A DNA stretch of 5,818 bases from positions 1 to 5,818 of the forward strand of contig RFJD01000590.1 of assembly GCA_003695015.1 (NCBI GenBank), in the 5' to 3' direction. The DNA is from Verrucomicrobiota bacterium (lineage in GTDB: Bacteria > Verrucomicrobiota > Verrucomicrobiia > Limisphaerales > J093). The position numbers were made by a program, and so were the translations under genes. The notes under the pieces are model-generated. The model ran no database searches. It worked only from the letters and a program-made list of their open reading frames with translations, and was not told where the DNA came from. Below, in pieces: positions 1-5,818 of this stretch (position 1 is its first letter; each line of letters starts with the position of its first letter).

Positions 1-290
1 CCTTCAAGGAGGTGGATCTGATCGTCACCCCCACCGCGCCGACGCCCGCCTTTCGCCTGGGCGAGAAGCTCGAGGATCCGCTGCAGATGTACCTCACCGA
101 CATCTACACCCTGGCCTGCAACCTGGCGGGCATTTGCGGGGTGAGTGTGCCGTGCGGGTTCACCAAGGAGCCGGAGCTGCCGATCGGGCTGCAGTTGCTC
201 GGGCCGCCCTTGGGCGAACCGACCCTGCTGCGGGCCGCCCACGCCTACCAGCAGCTCACCGACTGGCATCGGCGACGGCCGGCCCTTTGA
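1..290 (+). CDS. gatA: Aspartyl/glutamyl-tRNA amidotransferase subunit A, C-terminal part (5' end outside window)
   Basis: This is the end of GatA, the amidase subunit of GatCAB, which converts misacylated Glu-tRNA(Gln) and/or Asp-tRNA(Asn) to the amidated form in the cytoplasm using ammonia released from glutamine. The frame is open from base 3 and gives 95 codons before TGA at 288-290. Visible family landmarks, in order, are DLIVTPTAPTPAF, GEK...DPLQMY, the segment NLAGICGVSVPCGF, and GLQLLGPP followed by a C-terminal helix ending in DWHRRRP. These match the end of bacterial GatA closely, better than that of a generic amidase. The Lys-Ser-Ser catalytic residues lie upstream of the window and cannot be checked. 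No start is visible; an internal GTG at base 12 is a Val codon, not a start. Downstream it converges with the M48 protease gene. Known from the family: amidase-signature fold. Inferred: an intact gene, because the C-terminus is complete. Confidence 0.93.
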   Translation, partial: FKEVDLIVTPTAPTPAFRLGEKLEDPLQMYLTDIYTLACNLAGICGVSVPCGFTKEPELPIGLQLLGPPLGEPTLLRAAHAYQQLTDWHRRRPAL

Positions 291-308
291 ACGCGGCCGC
301 GCGCCGGC

Positions 309-2294
309 TCAACGGTCGTCGCGGGCTTCCCCGGCGTGGTCGCTGTCTTCGCTGTCCTCCGCGTCTTCCGGCGACGCCGGCCACACGGGCAGCGGGCATT
401 CCAAGGCGTCGGCCACCGCCCGCAGCAATTCCGCCTCCCGCTCCGCCAGCACGCCGTCCCTGGCGGCGGTTTGCAGGCAGGCCTCCAAGACCCGCGCCCG
501 CAGCGGCATGGCGGCCTCGGTCAGCCGGTCCAGCGCGGCGTCCACCTTTGACAGCAGCCCGGCCTTGCTCTCGGGCAGAGGAGGTTGGGGCGCCGCCAAG
601 CCCAGTGTCTTCCAGCCGGCTTCGTAGGCCTGCGTGGCCGCCGCGGGATCGGTCTGGCCGATCCATGCCATCGCTGCCAGCAGGTCGGCGCATTCCCTGG
701 CGAGCCCCGTGAGGCTGTAGAACTGGACGGGCGGGCGTTTGACCGGCCGGAACGCCGGCGTCAGATGGCGCCGGACCATCTTCAGCAGGGCAAACTCGAA
801 CAGGTCGATCTCGGCGTCGGCCTCGACCAGTTTGCGGAGCGTGGTCTCGAACTGATCGAACTGGGCTGGCGACATTTGGCGGAGGGCCGGCAGGCAGAGC
901 TCGATCAGGGGCAGCCGGTGGCTCATGGGCAGGGACCTCAACCGCGGCAGCAACCGCCGCACTTCCGCTTCGGCGGCTGCCGGAAGCGCCAGCAACTGGA
1001 CCTCCGCCAGCTCGTCGCTTTCGCGCGCCAGCAACACGCCATAAACCAGCGCACAGGCGCCGAGGGGATCGCGTGCAGCGGAGAGCAAGTCGTCGGGGAG
1101 CTCGTCGAGCAACTCGGCGGCCCGGCGAAGGTGAGCCGGTTTGGGCGTGCCGGCATGGGCCAGCAGCGCCGCCGCCGCCACCGCGCCGGCCATGACGCCG
1201 GCGGGTTGGGGCCGGCGGGCCGCGCGTTTCCCGGGCTTCTTGGGCTTCTTGGGCTTTGCCTCCCATTCGGGGGGCGTGACCAACGGGAAGTTGCCGTCGA
1301 AGTCCGGTTCCCAGACGCGGATGCGCTCGACCAGCGGCGGGTGGGTGCTGAAGAGGCTTTCGACCCAGGAGGGTTTGAGCCCGTTGCCGAAGAACATGTG
1401 GCTGGCCTGTTCGGCCGCCGGCGACAGGATGCGGGAACCGGCCAACCAGCCGCCGATTTTCTTGAGGGCGCCGACCAATCCGGCCGGGTTGCGGGTGAAC
1501 TGCACCGCGGCGGCATCGGCCAGATACTCGCGTTGGCGGGAGACGGCGCTTTTGATCAGGCGGCCGAAGAAGACACCGATCCAGCCGATGATCAGCAGAG
1601 CCAGCCCGATGAGAGGCAGGGGATTGCCGCCTCCCTTGCGGTTGCTGCTGCTCCGGCCGCCCGAGTAGGCTCCTGCCCGCAGGAGGTAGTAGCCCAGGAT
1701 CGCCAGGCAAAGGAGGCCGTTGAGCCAGCCGATGAGCCGGAGGTTCAACCGCATGTCGCCGTTGAGGATGTGGCTGAACTCGTGGGCGATCACCCCCTGC
1801 AGCTCGTCCCGGCTCAACGCCCGCAGACAACCGCGGGTCACCCCGATGACCGCGTCGGACGGACTCAACCCCGCGGCGAAGGCGTTGATGCCTTCCTCGG
1901 CGTCCAGCACATAGACGTCCGGGACCGGCACGCCGGAGGCGATGGCCATTTCCTCGACCACGTTGAGCAGGCGGCGTTCGGCCGGATCGGTGGTTTGCGG
2001 GGAAACCGGGCGACCGCCCAGGCTGATGGCCACCACCGCGCCGCCGCGGGACAGCTCGATCATCTTGAACAGCGTGCCCCCGCCGATGACGACCAGCGTG
2101 CCGGCCGCGGTCCAGAGGGCCAGCTCCGGGTTCCACCACCACGGGCCGCCGCCGACCGGGTGTTCGCCGCGCAGGAAAACCAGCGCCAGCACCGCATAGA
2201 CCGCGACGACGGTCAACACCACCGCCAGCGCGAACCAGAACACCAACCAGCGGCTGGCCTGCCGCGCCTTGTCCTGTCGGGCAAAGAAATCCAT
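309..2294 (-). CDS. HtpX-like M48 family membrane zinc metalloprotease with long C-terminal extension
   Basis: Predicted membrane-embedded zinc protease of 661 residues. HtpX proteins of this family cleave damaged or misfolded membrane proteins on the cytoplasmic side. Zinc motif HEFSH is at 171-175 (H171, E172, H175), the third ligand is E256 in EYLAD, and the late M48 motif STHPP is at 316-320. Hydrophobic segments at about 17-41, 60-77, 184-205 and 226-247 give the HtpX-like four-segment layout. The start is fixed by an in-frame TGA seven codons upstream and by the N-terminus MDFFARQDKAR, typical of long M48 proteins beside lemA. No Shine-Dalgarno sits at normal distance. HtpX is usually near 290 residues. 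Here a basic linker (347-361, KKP repeats), an Ala-rich stretch (366-380) and a helical region to about 640 follow. Residues about 595-636 look TerB-like (ARDGVLAEREAELL), and an acidic tail EDAEDSEDSD ends the protein. It follows lemA by 81 bases, same strand. I give no symbol because it is not a standard htpX; the extension's role is unknown. Confidence 0.9.
   Translation of the reverse strand: MDFFARQDKARQASRWLVFWFALAVVLTVVAVYAVLALVFLRGEHPVGGGPWWWNPELALWTAAGTLVVIGGGTLFKMIELSRGGAVVAISLGGRPVSPQTTDPAERRLLNVVEEMAIASGVPVPDVYVLDAEEGINAFAAGLSPSDAVIGVTRGCLRALSRDELQGVIAHEFSHILNGDMRLNLRLIGWLNGLLCLAILGYYLLRAGAYSGGRSSSNRKGGGNPLPLIGLALLIIGWIGVFFGRLIKSAVSRQREYLADAAAVQFTRNPAGLVGALKKIGGWLAGSRILSPAAEQASHMFFGNGLKPSWVESLFSTHPPLVERIRVWEPDFDGNFPLVTPPEWEAKPKKPKKPGKRAARRPQPAGVMAGAVAAAALLAHAGTPKPAHLRRAAELLDELPDDLLSAARDPLGACALVYGVLLARESDELAEVQLLALPAAAEAEVRRLLPRLRSLPMSHRLPLIELCLPALRQMSPAQFDQFETTLRKLVEADAEIDLFEFALLKMVRRHLTPAFRPVKRPPVQFYSLTGLARECADLLAAMAWIGQTDPAAATQAYEAGWKTLGLAAPQPPLPESKAGLLSKVDAALDRLTEAAMPLRARVLEACLQTAARDGVLAEREAELLRAVADALECPLPVWPASPEDAEDSEDSDHAGEARDDR
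1233..1256. repeat. 9-base tandem repeat encoding the KKP linker of the M48 protease
   Basis: Two perfect copies of gggcttctt (1233-1241 and 1242-1250) are followed by a six-base partial copy (1251-1256). On the minus strand they encode the Lys-Lys-Pro repeat at residues 347-354 of the protease. The unit is a multiple of three, so gain or loss of copies would change linker length without a frameshift. Whether copy number varies cannot be seen from one sequence. Confidence 0.8.
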
Positions 2295-2375
2295 GGCCGG
2301 TGCCGAACCCGATCACGCCGGCGGGCGGAGAGGGGCATGAACTCCTCCGCCGCGCCGGTGTTCCGCGCAGGCGGA
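2295..2375 (-). other. lemA-M48 intergenic spacer
   Basis: These 81 bases lie between the lemA stop and the protease ATG. They contain a strong Shine-Dalgarno (GGAGG, 2344-2348), which faces an ATG at 2338-2336 instead of the protease start. A short GC stem just before the protease ATG pairs 2296-2300 (GCCGG) with 2318-2322 (CCGGC). I see no promoter or terminator. The short spacing and shared direction suggest one transcript for lemA and the protease. Confidence 0.5.
2336..2348 (-). promoter_or_regulatory. Strong ribosome-binding site with ATG, out of frame with the M48 gene
   Basis: On the minus strand GGAGG (2348-2344) is followed by five bases and ATG (2338-2336), an ideal initiation spacing. 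The ATG opens a 41-codon, Arg-rich frame ending with TGA at 2215-2213, which runs over the protease start in another frame. The protease's own ATG at 2294 lies about 47 bases from this site. It may be a small leader ORF that couples or tunes protease translation, or a chance match in a GC-rich gap. I do not call the 41-codon frame a gene. Confidence 0.35.
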
Positions 2376-2993
<618 letters not shown>

Positions 2994-3171
2994 GATTCGT
3001 TCACTCCGCTTTGGTTGTCGTCCCGCAGCATCCCCGAAACCAGCCGAAGCGCAATTCCAATCTGGCGCCCGGGTTGCAACGGCCGGAGGAGCCGGAGGGC
3101 CAAACCGCCCGCTGAACGCGGTGCGCCCGGCCGGCGGCTTCGGCCCCTTGGCAGCCTGCGGCTTGTGCGGC
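2994..3171 (-). other. pbpC-lemA intergenic region
   Basis: This 178-base gap is the largest non-coding stretch in the window. It holds the lemA ribosome-binding site (GGAGTGA, 3007-3001) and short GC-rich inverted repeats, for example GGCCG at 3129-3133 with CGGCC at 3141-3145, and ACCGC at 3104-3108 with GCGGT at 3118-3122. Neither has a following T-run on the minus strand, so neither is a convincing intrinsic terminator. The imperfect repeat gccggag (3082-3088 and 3091-3097) is probably chance. No strong promoter is visible, though this is the natural place for a lemA promoter. Confidence 0.5.
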
Positions 3172-5535
3172 TCACCAGCGCCGCACCTCGATCCACGTCG
3201 TGGCTTCGGGGCCGCGTTCGCCCACTTTGGCGGTCAGGGTGTGGCGACCCGGTTCGAGCCGGGCCCAGGCGCCCTCGTCGTCCTCGTGGATTTCGAGGGA
3301 GGGGCTCGACCAGAGGATGCGGTCCGGTCCGGCGGCTTGGAGGCGCAGCTTGCGCCCGTCGTCCGGCAGGTCGGGATCCAGAAAGATGACCGTGCCGGCC
3401 ACGGGCCAGAGGATCCGGAGCCCGACGTCGTTTCGGCGCACCACCGCCAAGCCGGCCAGGGGGTTGTTCTGGCCCGCCAGCCACTCGGCGTACTCGGGCC
3501 CGAGCCGGACCCGGCCTTCGGCGTCGAAGTCCTCCGGGCTGGCCGCGGGCGGCGGCCGGTCGGCCCAGAAGACCTCGCGCACGGGGGCCCAGCGGGCGGG
3601 TGGCAGGTCCCGGGCATTGCGCCAATCGCGGGCGTGGTGGGCCGGGGGTTGGACGCGATGGCCGGTCAGGGGATGGACCCAGCCTTCGGCGACTTCGGGC
3701 GGGCGCCGGTACCAGGTGGTGTCCACCAACCGGTGGATCCGGAGAAAGACGTCCCGCAAGACGGGGCCGGCGCCGCTGATGCCGCTGATTTCCCGCATGG
3801 GCGAGCCGTCGAAGTTGCCCACCCAGACGCCGACGGTGAATTCGGGGGTGTAGCCGACGGCCCAGTTGTCGCGGAAGTCCGAGCTGGTGCCGGTCTTGCA
3901 AGCCACCGGGAAGGGCAGCGCCAGCGGGGAGTCGTGACCGAACTCGGCGGACCGGGCGGCGTCATCGTCGAGCACGTCGGCCACCATCCAGGCGGCAGCC
4001 GCGGAGAAGAGGCGGCGTTCCTGGCCGAAGGGTTCGTCTTCGAGCAACCGCCAGGGCCGCCAGACACCCAGCCGGGCCAGACAGGCGTAGGCATTGACCA
4101 ACTCGAGCAACCGGACCTCGGCGTTGCCGATGGTCAGTCCCAACCCGTAGAACTCCGGTTCGCGTTCGAGCGTGCCCAGCCCGCACTCGCGCAACTTGCG
4201 CCACAGGACGGCGGGGCCGCCGATGGCGTCGAGCAGGCGGACGGCCGGGACGTTGTAGGAATTGGCCAGCGCCAGCCGCAGTCGCACCGGGCCATGGAAC
4301 CGGCGGTCGTAGTTGACCGGGGCGAACACGCCGCCGCGGGTGGGCCAGCTCGAGGGGACGTCAGGCAGGACGTCGGCCGGCGAAGCGCCCTGTTCGAAAG
4401 CCAGGGCGTAGGTGAACGGCTTGAGGGTCGAACCGGCCGAACGGGCCGCCCAAGCGCCGTTGACCTGGCCGGCGACCGGGCCCCGGTAGTCGGGTGATCC
4501 CACCAGCGCCCGGACGGCGCCGGTGCGGTTGTCCAAAACGACGACCGCGCCGTGACGGACGTTGTGTCCGGCCAGGTCCGCCAACCGCGCCCGCAGGGCT
4601 TGTTCGGCGGCGGTTTGGATTTCGAGGTCGATGGTGGTCCGGACGCGGCCGGTGGCAGGCAGGGAAGGCCGGGTGAGTTCGCGCTGGAGCAGGAAATCGA
4701 CGAAATGAGGGGCCCGGAACCGGCGGGCGGGAGCGGCCAACCGCAACGGCTCGGCGGCGGCCTGGTCGCGGGCGGTCGGGTCGATCCAGTGGTTGGCCAG
4801 CATGCGGTCGAGGACGAAGCGCCGGCGTTTGAGGGCCTGGCTGGGATGACGCCACGGATCGTGGCGCGAGGGCGCCTGGGGCAGGCCAGCCAACAGCGCG
4901 GCCTGGCCGAGGGTCAGCTCCCCGACTGGCCGGTCGAAGACGGCTTCCGCCGCCGCCGCCACGCCGCGGTTGCCCCGGCCGTAGTCGATCCGGTTCAGGT
5001 ACGCCTCGAGAATCTGTTCCTTGGTCCAGACCCGTTCCAGTTTGAGCGCCTGCAAAGCCTCGATGACCTTCGCGCGGATCGTGCGCGGTCGGGGTTGGAC
5101 GTTCTTGATCAACTGCTGGGTGATGGTGGAGGCGCCGGAGACGACCCTCCGGTGCCAAAGGTTTTGGGCCGTGGCGCGCAGGATCGCCGCCACGTCCACG
5201 CCCGGGTGCCGCCAGAACCGTTTGTCCTCGGCGGCAATGGTGGCGTCGATGAGCGTCTGGGGCACATCCTTCAGCCGGACCGGCCGGGAGACGAAGCCTT
5301 CGCCGTCGCGCAACTGCCGCAGCGGGCGTCCGTACCGGTCCAGGAACGCCAGAGGCGGCGGAGGCGGTTCGAAAAGGTCCGCTGGCAGGGGCACGTGGTC
5401 GATGGCCTTCCAGCCCGCCACAGCAGCCAGTCCCAGCACGATCACGACCGCTCCCAACCAACGCCAGCGGCGTCGCCGCCGCTTCCGGCCTGCAGGCAGG
5501 GGGCTTTTCGCCTTCGGTGAACCCATCGGCTTCAT
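3172..5535 (-). CDS. pbpC: Penicillin-binding protein 1C (bifunctional glycosyltransferase/transpeptidase)
   Basis: Class A penicillin-binding protein of 787 residues, anchored in the inner membrane and acting in the periplasm: it polymerises lipid II into glycan strands and cross-links the peptides. A cytoplasmic basic run (17-25) precedes one membrane segment (about 27-44). The GT51 domain follows (about 65-245), with catalytic Glu E103 in AAEDKRFWRHPGVD, GASTITQQ at 134-141 and E159. The transpeptidase domain has active serine S369 in STLK (369-372), SYN (426-428) and KTG (547-549), so all key residues are present. Residues about 700-787 look like the BiPBP_C domain, which with the length and FRDNWAVGY...VGVWVG marks PBP1C. 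The start at 5535 is supported by GGAGGG six bases upstream and by the ATGA overlap with the A2M gene; Met4 fits less well. The GT motif resembles PBP1A wording more than the usual PBP1C GGSTLTMQ. Inferred role: cell-wall synthesis or repair linked to A2M. Confidence 0.94.
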   Translation of the reverse strand: MKPMGSPKAKSPLPAGRKRRRRRWRWLGAVVIVLGLAAVAGWKAIDHVPLPADLFEPPPPPLAFLDRYGRPLRQLRDGEGFVSRPVRLKDVPQTLIDATIAAEDKRFWRHPGVDVAAILRATAQNLWHRRVVSGASTITQQLIKNVQPRPRTIRAKVIEALQALKLERVWTKEQILEAYLNRIDYGRGNRGVAAAAEAVFDRPVGELTLGQAALLAGLPQAPSRHDPWRHPSQALKRRRFVLDRMLANHWIDPTARDQAAAEPLRLAAPARRFRAPHFVDFLLQRELTRPSLPATGRVRTTIDLEIQTAAEQALRARLADLAGHNVRHGAVVVLDNRTGAVRALVGSPDYRGPVAGQVNGAWAARSAGSTLKPFTYALAFEQGASPADVLPDVPSSWPTRGGVFAPVNYDRRFHGPVRLRLALANSYNVPAVRLLDAIGGPAVLWRKLRECGLGTLEREPEFYGLGLTIGNAEVRLLELVNAYACLARLGVWRPWRLLEDEPFGQERRLFSAAAAWMVADVLDDDAARSAEFGHDSPLALPFPVACKTGTSSDFRDNWAVGYTPEFTVGVWVGNFDGSPMREISGISGAGPVLRDVFLRIHRLVDTTWYRRPPEVAEGWVHPLTGHRVQPPAHHARDWRNARDLPPARWAPVREVFWADRPPPAASPEDFDAEGRVRLGPEYAEWLAGQNNPLAGLAVVRRNDVGLRILWPVAGTVIFLDPDLPDDGRKLRLQAAGPDRILWSSPSLEIHEDDEGAWARLEPGRHTLTAKVGERGPEATTWIEVRRW
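5532..5535 (-). other. ATGA stop/start overlap between A2M and pbpC
   Basis: The A2M stop TGA (5534-5532) and the pbpC start ATG (5535-5533) overlap by four bases' span, ATGA. This is a classic arrangement for translational coupling, so that PBP1C is made by ribosomes finishing, or helped by those finishing, the A2M protein. Confidence 0.85.
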
Positions 5536-5818
5536 GGCCGGCCCTCCACTTCAAACCATCGGGCGGCGGTGTAGCCCCGGCGCTCCGGATCGTACATCGC
5601 CTCGGCCCGGGCGGACGGCGCGACCACCCGGCCGCCGCAGCGGACGCGCGTGACGTAACGCACTTCCCAGCTCCCCGCGGGCACGTGATCCGCGAAAAAG
5701 CGCACATCGTCCGCGACGATCTCCCGAAAACTCACCGGCAAACGCCGCGGGGCGTCGGGCTCGCCCGCCGGATCCTCCGGCGGTGGGGCGCCCGGCCTTT
5801 CGGCGCCTTGTCCCGGCA
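5532..5818 (-). CDS. Alpha-2-macroglobulin family protein, C-terminal end (5' part outside window)
   Basis: The frame is open from the right edge (5816) to TGA at 5534-5532, 94 complete codons. Bacterial alpha-2-macroglobulins are very large periplasmic, usually lipid-anchored proteins thought to trap foreign proteases by conformational change, many with a thioester; their genes are typically next to pbpC (E. coli yfhM-pbpC). A Pro/Glu/Asp-rich stretch (first 25 visible residues, with APPPEDPAGEP) leads into the typical C-terminal end: FREIVADDVRFF, HVPAGSWEVRYVTRV, then VVAPSARAEAMYDPERRG and a short tail. The wording VRFFADHVPAGSW and ARAEAMYDPE closely resembles the end of the receptor-binding-like domain in bacterial A2M. 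The TTG at 5741-5739 is an internal Leu codon, not a start. The thioester and bait regions lie outside the window, so activity cannot be judged. The identification rests on this short C-terminus plus the pbpC neighbour. Confidence 0.82.
   Translation of the reverse strand, partial: PGQGAERPGAPPPEDPAGEPDAPRRLPVSFREIVADDVRFFADHVPAGSWEVRYVTRVRCGGRVVAPSARAEAMYDPERRGYTAARWFEVEGRP
5542..5549 (-). promoter_or_regulatory. Ribosome-binding site of pbpC
   Basis: GTGGAGGG on the minus strand, with six bases between GGAGGG and ATG. It lies inside the last codons of the A2M gene and decides in favour of Met1 over Met4 as the pbpC start. With the ATGA overlap it would allow both coupled and independent initiation. 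Confidence 0.7.

Noticed and set aside
3051..3079. Possible lemA promoter: TTGCAA (3079-3074), 17 bases, AATTGC (3056-3051)
   Set aside because: The -35-like box and spacing are fair, but the -10 candidate matches the consensus at only two positions. TTGCAA is also its own reverse complement, so it carries no direction. Not enough for a call.
3129..3145. Hairpin GGCCG/CGGCC as terminator of pbpC
   Set aside because: A five-pair GC stem without a following T-run; stems like this are common by chance in such GC-rich sequence.
4361..5707. 448-codon minus-strand frame overlapping pbpC and the A2M end
   Set aside because: It is a frame-shifted reading of pbpC. The pbpC frame itself is uninterrupted and holds all the catalytic motifs, so there is no frameshift to explain.
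5535..5741. Stand-alone small gene of 69 codons starting at TTG 5741
   Set aside because: The same frame stays open to the window edge and continues the alpha-2-macroglobulin C-terminus, so the TTG is an internal Leu codon.

Overview
This is an ordinary-looking, densely coding, very GC-rich stretch of a Gram-negative bacterial chromosome. It holds five protein genes, two of them cut by the window edges. I see no RNA gene, insertion sequence, CRISPR array, phage or plasmid signature. The organism has an outer envelope (bifunctional penicillin-binding protein next to a bacterial alpha-2-macroglobulin) and charges tRNA through the GatCAB amidotransferase. High GC, this gene set and the wording of the GatA C-terminus would fit Verrucomicrobiota or a related PVC-group or proteobacterial lineage. 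That placement is an impression from memory, not a demonstrated result.

Layout, left to right. Bases 1-290 (+) are the last 95 codons of gatA. It converges on the minus-strand block with only 18 bases between the two stop codons. The rest is all on the minus strand and, in transcription order, reads from the right edge: the C-terminal 94 codons of an alpha-2-macroglobulin family protein (5818-5532); pbpC, a penicillin-binding protein 1C (5535-3172), whose ATG overlaps the previous stop codon as ATGA; a 178-base gap; lemA (2993-2376); an 81-base gap; and a long HtpX-like M48 membrane metalloprotease (2294-309).

Functionally there are two envelope modules in tandem. In the A2M/PBP1C pair, known from many Gram-negative bacteria, A2M is thought to trap intruding proteases in the periplasm and PBP1C to build or repair peptidoglycan. 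The LemA/M48 pair is a recurrent neighbourhood linked to membrane protein quality control. The four genes could be one transcript or two. The 178-base gap before lemA is the only place with room for an internal promoter, but no convincing promoter is visible there.

I did not find a clearly undescribed system. The points most worth a second look are: the roughly 310-residue C-terminal extension of the M48 protease, with a basic KKP-repeat linker and a TerB-like helical end; a strong Shine-Dalgarno in the lemA-M48 gap that serves an out-of-frame ATG rather than the protease start; the ATGA coupling of A2M to pbpC; and a glycosyltransferase motif in PBP1C that reads more like a PBP1A.
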